Shown: positions 50,744 through 58,324 of the stretch, piece after piece
How positions within the stretch are numbered: position 1 is the stretch's first letter
Layout: the number at the start of each line of letters is the position of its first letter
Notes under the pieces: generated by a model
The model's input: the letters and a program-made list of their open reading frames with translations, nothing else
The model's database searches: none
What the model was told of the DNA's origin: nothing
From: Alphaproteobacteria bacterium
GTDB lineage: Bacteria > Pseudomonadota > Alphaproteobacteria > UBA8366 > Aestuariispiraceae
Reading direction: 5' to 3'
DNA length: 64,000 nt
Assembly (NCBI GenBank): GCA_024743195.1
Contig: JANSXE010000004.1
Location: 186,001-250,000, forward strand
Made by a program: the position numbers and the translations under genes

Positions 50744-52279
50744 CTACGGCTCTTCGCTCCCCAAGGCCTCCTTGCGGTGAGCGACATAGGAGTCGATCGC
50801 CTCGCGCCGGCTCTCCTCCATCGGCGGCGGCGTGAAGTCGGCCAGCAGCCGCTGCCAGATCTCGGTCGCCCGTTCCGTCGCGGTCTTCGAGCCGTCGGCG
50901 GCCCAGTTCTCCTGCGTGCGCCAGTCGCTCAGGAAGGGGGCGTAGAAGGCGGTTTCATAGCGCGCCATCGTATGCTCCGTCCCGAAGAAGTGACCGCCGG
51001 GCGGCACCGATTCGATGGCGTCCAGCGCGATCTCCGACGGGCTCGTGTCGATCGGCTGCAGGAAAGAGATCAGGTGCTGCAGGATTTCCGCATCGACCAC
51101 CAGTTTCTCGAAAGAGGCGACGAGCCCGCCTTCGAGCCAGCCGGCGCCGTGATAGATCAGGTTGCCGTGGCCCATCGATGCGCCCCACAACGCCATCATG
51201 GTCTCCCAGGTCGCCTGGGCGTCGACCGTGTTGCCCGCGTTGCAGTCGCTGGTGCGGTAGGGCAGGCCGTAGCGCCGCGCGAGCTGGCCGCCGGCGAGGT
51301 TGGCCTTGGCGTTCTCCGGCGTGCCGAAGGCCGGCGCGCCGGTCTTCATGTCGACGTTCGAGGTGAAGCCGCCATAGACCATCGGCGCGCCGGGCCGGGT
51401 GAGCTGGACCAGCGTCAGGCCGAGCAGCGCCTCGGCGTTCTGCTGCGTCAGGGCGGCGGCCAACGTCACCGGCGTCATCGCCCCCATCAGCGTGAAGGGG
51501 GTGATGATGGTGGCCTGATTGCGCCGGGCGCTCTCCATCAGCCCCTCGGCCATGGCGTCGTCCAGCTTGCGCGGGCTGTTGACGTTGATGTTGACGATGA
51601 CGGACGGATCGCTTTCCAGTTCCGCCGCCGTCAGGCCGCGGGCGCGGGCGACCATCTCCACCGCGTCGGCGACGCGTCCGGCGCCGATCCCGATCGCATG
51701 AAAGATGCGGTCGGTGTAGACGAGGTTGGCGTGCGCGATGTCGAGATGGCGCGTGTTCGCCGGCAGTTCGATCGGCGGCGCGGGCTGCGAGCCCAAAAAA
51801 TGGATGCAGGGGAAGCTCTGCCCGAGGCTGATCAGGCGGATGTAGTCCGGCAGATTGCCGGCGCGCCGCCCGTTGATCCGGTCGTGCAGGTTGGGCGCGC
51901 CGGAGACCAGACCGAAATGCAGGCGATTGCCGCCGATCTGCAGCGCGTGCGCCGGCTCCCGGGGCGTCAGGGTGAAGCGCGAGGGCGCCTTGGCGATCTG
52001 CTCCAGCACCAGATCCCGGTCGGGCCGCACGACGCCGCTCGCGCGGTCGACCGCCGCGCCGGCGGCGGCGAACAGGTCGAGGGCGGCCTCGCTCATGACC
52101 TCGACGCCGCTGCGTTCGAGGAGCGTCAGCGAGGCCTCGTGGACGGCCTCAATCTGGTCGGCGCTGAGCGGTTCTAGCGGGGGAAACGGATTGTCGACGG
52201 CGCGCCAGGGAAGCGGGGTCACGCCGGGGTCGCGGCTGCGGCGTTCTCGTCCTCGGACGCGCCGGGCGCCATGGGGCAT
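50744..52279 (-). CDS. MttB-superfamily methyltransferase, non-pyrrolysine
   Basis: A 511-residue member of the trimethylamine methyltransferase superfamily. It contains HEASLTLLERSGVEVMSEAA, GAPNLHDRINGRRAGNLPDY, INVNSPRKLDDAMAEGLMES, YGGFTSNVDMKTGAPAFGTP and SDCNAGNTVDAQATWETMMA. There is no in-frame TAG, so it lacks the pyrrolysine of true MttB and belongs with the non-Pyl group, some of which (MtgB) demethylate glycine betaine. No corrinoid protein gene is in the window. The first 18 codons before a possible GTG are Arg-rich; TGGAGA precedes the chosen ATG. The downstream GlxA-type regulator may control it. Confidence 0.87.
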   Translation of the reverse strand: MPHGARRVRGRERRSRDPGVTPLPWRAVDNPFPPLEPLSADQIEAVHEASLTLLERSGVEVMSEAALDLFAAAGAAVDRASGVVRPDRDLVLEQIAKAPSRFTLTPREPAHALQIGGNRLHFGLVSGAPNLHDRINGRRAGNLPDYIRLISLGQSFPCIHFLGSQPAPPIELPANTRHLDIAHANLVYTDRIFHAIGIGAGRVADAVEMVARARGLTAAELESDPSVIVNINVNSPRKLDDAMAEGLMESARRNQATIITPFTLMGAMTPVTLAAALTQQNAEALLGLTLVQLTRPGAPMVYGGFTSNVDMKTGAPAFGTPENAKANLAGGQLARRYGLPYRTSDCNAGNTVDAQATWETMMALWGASMGHGNLIYHGAGWLEGGLVASFEKLVVDAEILQHLISFLQPIDTSPSEIALDAIESVPPGGHFFGTEHTMARYETAFYAPFLSDWRTQENWAADGSKTATERATEIWQRLLADFTPPPMEESRREAIDSYVAHRKEALGSEEP

Positions 52280-52431
52280 GGAAAGGGTCTCCAGGTGATC
52301 GGCCGCGGGTTCAGGGGCGTGACGGGCGCGTCGGGACGGGCCGGTCCCCGCGCGCCGATCCCCAGCATTTCCCGAGGGGCGGACAGCGACTGTTCCATTC
52401 CCGACGGGAATCGCTCGTTTTGGCCGATGGG

Positions 52432-53358
52432 TCAGCCGGGCGGCGGCGCCGCGGCGCGCGGGGCCGCCGGTCGAAGGCGCGATTCGCGCACCGCGATGTA
52501 GGTGGCGGCGGCGAAGATCGCGGCGCCGCCGATGAAGGTGAACCGGTCCGGGACCTCAAGGAACAGCAGATAGCCGAGCGCCGACGCCCAGATCAGCCGG
52601 AAGAAGTCGATCGGCATCACGACGGCCGTCTCGCCGAGACGCAGGCTTTCCGCCAAAGCCCATTGCGACACCGCGCCGAGCGCGCCGATCGCGACCAGCC
52701 AGCCGAGCGCTTCGAGGCTCGGCCAGGTCCATACGAACAGCGCCGGGACGAGGGACATCGGCGCCATCATCAACGACATGTAGAGGGTGATGGTGAGCGC
52801 GCTTTCGGTGCGCCCCAGAACCTTGATGATCAACAGCGCCGCCGCCCAGATCACGGCGGAGATCACGACATAGACGTGGCCCGTATCGAGCGCCGCGAAG
52901 CCGGGCCGAATGATGATCAGCGCGCCGGCGAACCCGACCAGAACCGCCGCCCAGCGCCGCCAGCCCACCCGGTCCTTCAGGAACAGGACGCCGAGCAGCG
53001 TCGCGAACACCGGCGCCAGAAAGCCCAGCGCGGACGCGTCGGCCAGCGGCGTGATGCTGAGCGCCGTGAAATAGAGCAGCATGGCGGCGAGATTGACCGC
53101 CGCGCGGGCGCCGAGCAGCCCCATCCGCTCGGTCTTGAGCGGCGCGAGCCCCACCCGCAGAAGCACCGGCGCGATCACGACCGCGGCGAAGAAATTGCGG
53201 AAGAAGGCGATCTCGAACGGGTGCACCTCCTGGCTCACCTGGCGGATCGCGGCGTGCATGCTGGCGAAGCCGACGGCGGACATCAGCATCCAGCCCATGC
53301 CCTTCAGATTTCCGGCGCGGGCGATCCGCGCCGCGTCGAGCGCGCCTCCGTCGCTCAT
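52432..53358 (-). CDS. EamA/DMT-family transporter
   Basis: A 308-residue inner-membrane permease with ten predicted helices in two EamA repeats. Segments such as MGWMLMSAVGFASMHAAIR, FFRNFFAAVVIAPVLLRVG, LADASALGFLAPVFATLLG and VGFAGALIIIRPGFAAL are typical of drug/metabolite exporters of the RhaT/YdcZ-like group. The tail is Pro/Ala-rich. It ends a minus-strand group: its start is 10 bases after the FAD oxidase stop, so they may share an mRNA. The cargo is unknown; an amine or amino-acid product is possible from the neighbours. Confidence 0.88.
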   Translation of the reverse strand: MSDGGALDAARIARAGNLKGMGWMLMSAVGFASMHAAIRQVSQEVHPFEIAFFRNFFAAVVIAPVLLRVGLAPLKTERMGLLGARAAVNLAAMLLYFTALSITPLADASALGFLAPVFATLLGVLFLKDRVGWRRWAAVLVGFAGALIIIRPGFAALDTGHVYVVISAVIWAAALLIIKVLGRTESALTITLYMSLMMAPMSLVPALFVWTWPSLEALGWLVAIGALGAVSQWALAESLRLGETAVVMPIDFFRLIWASALGYLLFLEVPDRFTFIGGAAIFAAATYIAVRESRLRPAAPRAAAPPPG

Positions 53359-53368
53359 GCTCCGGCCG

Positions 53369-54643
53369 TCATTCGAGACCCGCCGCCTTGCGGCGCGCCC
53401 GCACGGCGCTCACCGCGCGCAGCCCGCTGGAATAGGCCCCGTGGGCGGAGGCGAAGCGGTTGGGGTGGGTCGCCTCGCCGGCGAGGTGCAGGCGCTCGTC
53501 CACCGGCTCCGACAGCCGGGCGCGCAAAGCGGCCTGACCCGGCCGTGCGGCGGAATAGGCGCCGCGGATGTCGGGATCGCCGCTCCACTGGCTGGCCGCC
53601 CAGCCGGTGATGCGGGCCTCGATTCCGCTCCCGAAGATGTCCTTCAGGGCGTCGCGGTGGAAGGCGAAGGCGGCCTCCGGACCGGCGCTTCCCAGGTCCC
53701 GCGCCAGATCGCCGGAGAGGTAGCCGGTCAGCTCCGCCCGGCCGAACTCGTGGATCATCAGGCCGATCTCGTCGCCCGCCTTGGTCAGGATATGGCCCGC
53801 CACATGGTCGCCCAGCCCGTCCAGCTTGGCGTCGAGCGACACGCCGATCCGCTCCGCATGGCCGAGCCGGACCGCGTCCAGCGCCGCGCGCACATCGTCC
53901 GGCAGGCCGGGCTCGATGCGGATCGCCTCGTCGGCCAGCACCGTGGTGGAGACGGCGAGGATCACATCCTCCGCGTCGATCGCGCCGCGGTCCGTCTCGA
54001 CCCGCAGGCGCGGACCCGACCGGTCGATGCGGCGCACCGGGCAGTTCAAGTCGACCTCGGCTCCGGCGAAGGCGGCGGCGATCAGGGCGCCGTAGCCGCG
54101 CTCGACCGGCCAATTCTCGCCGGTGTCGAGGCAGGTGGCGTAGTCGAGGGTCGACAGGCGCGCCGGCGGCACGGCCATGATCGCCGCGCACCAGCCGTGG
54201 AACAACGGGTAATGGGGCGAGGCCGCGTCGATCACGTCCAGCGCCGGCCGGTCCTCGCCGCGCTCCCCGGCGGCGCGGATCGCCTCGAAGCTCGCCGCGT
54301 AGTAATCGGCGACGGCGTGACGCTCGGCTGCGTCGGCGAGCCGCCCGCCGAGCGCCAGCCAATGCGGCATCCGCCCGGGATGCGTCTTGTTGCGGAAGCC
54401 GCAGCCGGTCGCCAGCGCGACCGCGGTGAAGGGGTTCTCGCTGGCGTCGTGCATCCAGTGGCAGCCGACGTCGAACGGGCCGCTGGGAAGGCCCGTCGGA
54501 TCCGTGAAGGCGCGCCCGCCGATGCGGTCCTTCGCCTCCAACAGCACGACGTCGAGCCCGCCGGCCCGCGCCGCGGCCGCCGCCGCCAGCCCGGCCGCAC
54601 CCGCGCCCACCACCACGATGTCGGCCTCGCGCCGTCCGCTCAT
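53369..54643 (-). CDS. FAD-dependent flavin amine oxidase
   Basis: A 424-residue oxidoreductase. The FAD loop is DIVVVGAGAAGLAAAAAARA at about residues 8-27, then VVLLEAKDRIGGRAF with the GG motif of monoamine oxidases. ESKIGCH-like substrate residues cannot be identified, but GCHWMHDASENPFTAVAL and near the end LAGEATHPNRFASAHGAYSS match the family's C-terminal FAD block. It likely oxidises an amine or amino acid with O2. A perfect 12-base palindrome lies 22 bases upstream, a possible operator. Confidence 0.88.
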   Translation of the reverse strand: MSGRREADIVVVGAGAAGLAAAAAARAGGLDVVLLEAKDRIGGRAFTDPTGLPSGPFDVGCHWMHDASENPFTAVALATGCGFRNKTHPGRMPHWLALGGRLADAAERHAVADYYAASFEAIRAAGERGEDRPALDVIDAASPHYPLFHGWCAAIMAVPPARLSTLDYATCLDTGENWPVERGYGALIAAAFAGAEVDLNCPVRRIDRSGPRLRVETDRGAIDAEDVILAVSTTVLADEAIRIEPGLPDDVRAALDAVRLGHAERIGVSLDAKLDGLGDHVAGHILTKAGDEIGLMIHEFGRAELTGYLSGDLARDLGSAGPEAAFAFHRDALKDIFGSGIEARITGWAASQWSGDPDIRGAYSAARPGQAALRARLSEPVDERLHLAGEATHPNRFASAHGAYSSGLRAVSAVRARRKAAGLE

Positions 54644-54664
54644 CCCTTATGCTCCGCCCGTCAA

Positions 54665-54676
54665 ATGTGATCACAT
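54665..54676. promoter_or_regulatory. Perfect palindrome, possible GntR-type operator
   Basis: ATGTGATCACAT is a perfect 12-base palindrome, between the divergent FAD oxidase and nitrilase-family genes and 22 bases from the FAD oxidase start. The TGTnnnACA core fits GntR/FadR-type operators. No GntR gene is nearby, so the assignment is tentative. Confidence 0.4.
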
Positions 54677-54780
54677 GCTCGTCGCCGCTGCGGCAGCCTA
54701 GCCGAGCGCGTCGGGCCTGTCAGGCGTCCGTTCGGATGAAGCAGTTGTGCGGCGTCGTCATGCATGCGCGCGGGCTTGCC

Positions 54781-54810
54781 TTGTGCGCGGGGGGCGCGAT
54801 CCGCTATAGG
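54781..54810 (+). promoter_or_regulatory. Possible promoter for the nitrilase-family gene
   Basis: TTGTGC at 54,781-54,786 and TATAGG at 54,805-54,810 are separated by 18 bases and end 39 bases before the ATG at 54,850. This is the best -35/-10 pair in the gap. Confidence 0.45.
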
Positions 54811-54849
54811 CGTCGAACGCTCTTCGCCGCACCGATCCAGGGGGCAGCC

Positions 54850-55734
54850 ATGGCCGTCGCGTCCCGTCTGAAGGTCGCCGTCGCGCAGGTCGCGACCGAT
54901 CTGCACCATCTCGAGCGCAATTTGGAGCGGCACCGCGCCTTCATCGAGCGCGCGCGCGAGCAGGGCGTCGACCTGCTGCTGTTTCCGGAGCTGTCGCTGA
55001 CCGGCTATCAGGTGGCCGACCATGCGGTCGACGTGGCGATGGAGAAGTTCGACCCCCGCCTGCTGACGCTCGCCGAGGCGGCGGGCGAGATGACCGTGAT
55101 CGTCGGCTTCGTCGAGGAAGGCTACGCCGCCCAGTTCTACAACGCCGCCGCCGTTCTGCGCCGCGGGCGGGTCGATTTCGTCCACCGTAAGATCAACCTG
55201 CCGTCCTACGGCCGGATGGAGGAGGACAAGTACTTCGCCGAGGGCCGCTATGTGGAGGTCTTCCCGATGGAGGCGCCCTGGGCCGCCAGCCTCTTGATCT
55301 GCGCCGATCTCTGGAATCCCGGTCTCGTGCATCTGGCCGCGCTGCACGGCGCGACCCTGATGCTGACGCCGATCGCGTCTGCGAACGAGGTCGTGGGCGG
55401 GGAGTTCTCGAACCCCGACGGGTGGGACGTGACGCTGAAATTCTACGCCATGATGTACGGCATGCCGGTGGTGATGGCGAACATCGCCGGCCGGGAGGGC
55501 GGCCTGCATTTCTGGGGCGGCAGCCGCATCCTGGACCCGCACGGCGAGCCGTTGGCCCAGGCCGAGGGCGACGAGGAGACGCTCTTGGTCGCCGAGCTCG
55601 ACTACGACGCCGTGCGCCGCGCGCGCTTCGCGCTGCCGACCGTGCGCGACAGCAATCTCGACCTGATCCACCGCGAGGTCGACCGTCTGGTCAATCGCGT
55701 CGGCGTGCCGGTGGGAATCCGGCGAACGGTGTGA
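54850..55734 (+). CDS. Carbon-nitrogen hydrolase (nitrilase superfamily amidase)
   Basis: A 294-residue amidase with the Glu-Lys-Cys triad visible: Glu in LLLFPELSLTGYQVADHAVD, Lys in DFVHRKINLPSYGRMEEDKY, Cys in ASLLICADLWNPGLVHLAAL. Length and the EDKYF motif suggest the glutamine-amidotransferase/NAD synthase-like or N-carbamoylputrescine amidase branches. The ATG at 54,850 begins the conserved part (KVAVAQVATDL). It diverges from the amine oxidase gene. A role in degrading amides derived from amines is plausible but unproven. Confidence 0.87.
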   Translation: MAVASRLKVAVAQVATDLHHLERNLERHRAFIERAREQGVDLLLFPELSLTGYQVADHAVDVAMEKFDPRLLTLAEAAGEMTVIVGFVEEGYAAQFYNAAAVLRRGRVDFVHRKINLPSYGRMEEDKYFAEGRYVEVFPMEAPWAASLLICADLWNPGLVHLAALHGATLMLTPIASANEVVGGEFSNPDGWDVTLKFYAMMYGMPVVMANIAGREGGLHFWGGSRILDPHGEPLAQAEGDEETLLVAELDYDAVRRARFALPTVRDSNLDLIHREVDRLVNRVGVPVGIRRTV

Positions 55735-55738
55735 GGCG

Positions 55739-56320
55739 CTATCGCCGGACGAAGTCTAGGAGCGGTTCGATATCGTGGCCGTCGGCCGCCCGCAAAGCGC
55801 TGAGGTAGGCGTCCCGCGCTGTCTCTGGCGCAAGCGATCGGGCCCCCCAACTGAATCCGCTCGCCCCACCGCGCCATAGGAACAGATCCGTAAGATACCG
55901 GGTGAACCGTCCGTTGCCGTTTGGGAAGGGATGAATGGAGACTGCGCCATGATGCAGACGCACAGCGATCTCATCTAACGGAAAAACCTTGTTGTCCTGC
56001 CAATAGCGCACAGTCTCGCAGAGTTCGGCGGTTCGGGCTGCTATCATGGCCGGCTCGACGCCGAGATTCGTTATGCGCCTCCTGGGTCGCCCGGCCCATC
56101 GCCAAACCTGACCGAACATCCGGCGATGCATCCGTTGGAAGAACGTAAAGGTCAGAATGTCGGCGCGGCGGTTCCCGGCGGAGAAGATCCAAGACTCCGC
56201 AGCAAGGATGTTCTGCTGCTCCGCTTCGTTCAACTCTCCGCGGGTCGTGATGTGGGTGGGAATGAGATCGACAAGGTCGTCGGGCGACAAGGCCGTTTGG
56301 CCGTCGACTTTCTCGTACAC
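55739..56320 (-). CDS. Mobile mystery protein B, Fic domain
   Basis: A 193-residue Fic/DOC-family protein. The Fic motif HPFPNGNGRFTR begins at residue 130, with Asn where most active Fic enzymes have Asp/Glu before the GNGR. The upstream flap region has RRRITNLGVEPAMIAARTAE. Length and gene order match 'mobile mystery protein B', always found after an HTH partner. The partner ends three bases before this start. Fic proteins transfer nucleotides or phosphate groups to hydroxyls of targets; whether this one is active is uncertain. Codon use and G+C are lower than in neighbours, consistent with recent arrival. Confidence 0.88.
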   Translation of the reverse strand: MYEKVDGQTALSPDDLVDLIPTHITTRGELNEAEQQNILAAESWIFSAGNRRADILTFTFFQRMHRRMFGQVWRWAGRPRRRITNLGVEPAMIAARTAELCETVRYWQDNKVFPLDEIAVRLHHGAVSIHPFPNGNGRFTRYLTDLFLWRGGASGFSWGARSLAPETARDAYLSALRAADGHDIEPLLDFVRR

Positions 56321-56323
56321 GCC

Positions 56324-56788
56324 CTACTCCTCCCAAAGCTTTCGCCACTGTTCTTGTTGCAGTCGGGCGGCTAGCACGGCGATTTGCTTTTCCTGTGGTT
56401 CCGCGGCCAGCGCTTGATTTTCGAGAAGCATGTGATGTGCAGCTGCCGCAGCGATGGCGCGGGCCTTGTCCTGTGCTTGAGCGTTCACGGTCTCCTCAAG
56501 CGAGTCCTTTGGAACCAACGCGTAGACAAGCCGACAATTGAGCGCCTCCGCCGCCCGCTCCATGCTCTCCAAAGTCACGCGCCCCAGCACCTCGTCCTTC
56601 TCCAACTGTGAGACCCGCGGTTGCGAGACCGCCATGCGCCGCGCCAATTGCCGGGCGGACATGCCGAGCGCGTCGCGGACAGCCCTGATCCAGCCACGCG
56701 GTGGCCGGCGCAAGCCCGGAAGATCCTGGAGAGGACGCAACTTATCATCCAGGCTGCGGCGAGCGAGGAGGACGTTGGTTAAGCTCAT
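56324..56788 (-). CDS. Mobile mystery protein A, Xre-type HTH
   Basis: A 154-residue protein with an Xre helix-turn-helix: WIRAVRDALGMSARQLARRM then VSQPRVSQLEKDEVLGRVTL. The C-terminal half is a helical region with many Ala, Gln and Glu. It matches 'mobile mystery protein A', the first of the A/B pair. The ATG has GAGGG upstream, and an AT-rich region with repeated ATTATCGAAA sites lies just before it; the protein probably represses its own operon there. The pair behaves like a toxin-antitoxin-like module moving on its own. Confidence 0.88.
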   Translation of the reverse strand: MSLTNVLLARRSLDDKLRPLQDLPGLRRPPRGWIRAVRDALGMSARQLARRMAVSQPRVSQLEKDEVLGRVTLESMERAAEALNCRLVYALVPKDSLEETVNAQAQDKARAIAAAAAHHMLLENQALAAEPQEKQIAVLAARLQQEQWRKLWEE

Positions 56789-56819
56789 ATAACCCTCACA
56801 TTATCACCAAAACAATTTG

Positions 56820-56875
56820 GCATAATTTAAATATTATCGAAAGCACCAAAATGCATAATCTATATATTATCGAAA
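56820..56875. promoter_or_regulatory. AT-rich control region with two 23-base direct repeats
   Basis: GCATAATTTAAATATTATCGAAA (56,820-56,842) and a copy differing at two positions (56,853-56,875) are spaced 33 bases apart, about three helical turns. A shorter related site, ATTATCACCA, lies at 56,800. They stand 30-90 bases upstream of the Xre gene, in the only clearly AT-rich stretch of the window. They are likely operators for that protein, and AT-rich minus-strand -10-like boxes overlap them. Confidence 0.6.
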
Positions 56876-56941
56876 CAAGCGTTTTCTTTGTGCCGAGTGC
56901 GGGGTACAAACCGACGGTGTTCCGCTTTGGAGGCCGTCGCA

Positions 56942-57289
56942 ATGACCGTCACGATCTATCACAATCCGCGCTGTTCGAAGTCGCGGCAGACGCTGCAGCT
57001 CCTGCAGGAGCAGGGCGTGGAGCCGGAGATCGCGCTCTATCTGGAGAGCCCGCCCGACGCCGCCGCGATCCGCGAGCTGATCGGCAAGCTGGGCCTGGCC
57101 GGCGCGCGCGAGATGATGCGCACCAAGGAGGCGGTCTATAGGGCGCTCGGCTTGAAGGACGTGGACGACGAGGCGGCGCTGATCGCCGCCATGGCGGAGA
57201 ACCCGATCCTGATCGAACGGCCGATCGTGGTGTCGGGCGGCGCGGCCCGCATCGGCCGTCCGCCGGAAGCGGTGCTGGAGATTCTGTGA
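56942..57289 (+). CDS. arsC: ArsC-family arsenate reductase (glutaredoxin type)
   Basis: A 115-residue thioredoxin-fold protein. The reactive Cys is in TIYHNPRCSKSRQTLQLLQE near residue 10, and the Arg residues expected in IERPIVVSGGAARIGRPPEA are present. Such proteins reduce arsenate with glutathione and glutaredoxin, though many ArsC/YffB-like members act otherwise; no ars operon is visible. The ATG at 56,942 sits at the canonical point; the longer frame adds no conserved sequence. The next gene overlaps its stop (GTGA) if the upstream GTG is used. Confidence 0.87.
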   Translation: MTVTIYHNPRCSKSRQTLQLLQEQGVEPEIALYLESPPDAAAIRELIGKLGLAGAREMMRTKEAVYRALGLKDVDDEAALIAAMAENPILIERPIVVSGGAARIGRPPEAVLEIL

Positions 57290-57291
57290 GC

Positions 57292-58095
57292 ATGGAAGCG
57301 CCGCGCGTCCTCTACGAACAGACCGACCATGTCGTCACCCTGACCCTGAACCGGCCGGAGGAGCTGAACGCCTTTTCCGAGCCCGCGATGATCGAGGCCT
57401 TCCTGGAGGCTCTGGCCCGCGTCCGGGACGAGACCACCGTGCGCGCGGTGGTGCTGACCGGCGCCGGCAAGGCTTTCTCCGCCGGCGGGAACGTCAAGCA
57501 TATGCGCGACAAAACGGACATGTTCGCCGGTTCGGCGGCCGACATCGAGCGCGCCTATGCGACCGGCATTCACCGCGTGCCGCCGGTTATGGACGCGCTG
57601 GAGGTTCCGCTGATCGCCGCGGTCAACGGCGCGGCCTACGGCGCGGCGCTCGACCTCGTCTGCCTGTGCGACATTCGCCTGGCCGCGCCGGCGGCGACCT
57701 TCGGCGCGCCCTTCGTGAAGATCGGCATCGCGCCAGGCGACGGGGCGGCTTGGTTCCTCGCCCGGGCGGTGGGCGAGCAGGCGGCGGCCGAGATGCTGTT
57801 CACCGGCGAGCCGATCGACGCCGAGCGCGCCCGCGAGATCGGCCTCGTCGCCCGTCTCGTCGAGGCGGACCGGCTGGTCGAGGAGGCCCAGGCGCTGGCC
57901 CGGCGCATCGCCGGGAACGCCCCCCAGGCGGTCGCGCTCACCAAGCGATTGATGCGCGCGCAGCGGTTCCAGACGCTGCCGGAGCATCTCCGGCTCTGCG
58001 CCGCCTATCAGGCGCTGCTGCACGGGACCGAGGATCACGCCGAGGCGCTCGCCGCCTTCTTCGAGAAGCGCCCCGCCACCTTCACGGGACGGTGA
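57292..58095 (+). CDS. Enoyl-CoA hydratase/isomerase
   Basis: A 267-residue crotonase-fold enzyme. Landmarks are VVTLTLNRPEELNAFSEPAM, VLTGAGKAFSAGGNVKHMRD (oxyanion Gly), PLIAAVNGAAYGAALDLVCL and DIRLAAPAATFGAPFVKIGI. The Glu often used as base in the ATFxxPExxxG region is replaced by Pro-Phe-Val here, so the reaction may be isomerisation or hydrolysis rather than hydration. ATG 57,292 is preferred; GTG 57,286 overlaps the arsC stop. Likely acyl-CoA metabolism. Confidence 0.85.
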   Translation: MEAPRVLYEQTDHVVTLTLNRPEELNAFSEPAMIEAFLEALARVRDETTVRAVVLTGAGKAFSAGGNVKHMRDKTDMFAGSAADIERAYATGIHRVPPVMDALEVPLIAAVNGAAYGAALDLVCLCDIRLAAPAATFGAPFVKIGIAPGDGAAWFLARAVGEQAAAEMLFTGEPIDAERAREIGLVARLVEADRLVEEAQALARRIAGNAPQAVALTKRLMRAQRFQTLPEHLRLCAAYQALLHGTEDHAEALAAFFEKRPATFTGR

Positions 58096-58324
58096 TCGGG
58101 CGATCCGGCCTCCTGCGCCGTCGATGTCGTCATCCCGGTAAAACAAGTCGCGGGGGGGCAGTCGCCGGCGGGTCATTGGGCTAGCGTGCGCGTCATCCGC
58201 CCGCCGGTCGTCGTCCCGTTCGACGTCCGTGCGGGCGGTCCGCGATCGGGCGAAGCCTTACATCAACCGCGTTCAGTCGGAGCGCCCGCGCCGCCGACGC
58301 CGCGCCCCGGGGGGAAGACCAGAG

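Noticed and set aside
50744-52279. True trimethylamine methyltransferase MttB
   Set aside because: There is no in-frame TAG for pyrrolysine and no corrinoid or Pyl genes in the window, so I call it a non-Pyl relative.
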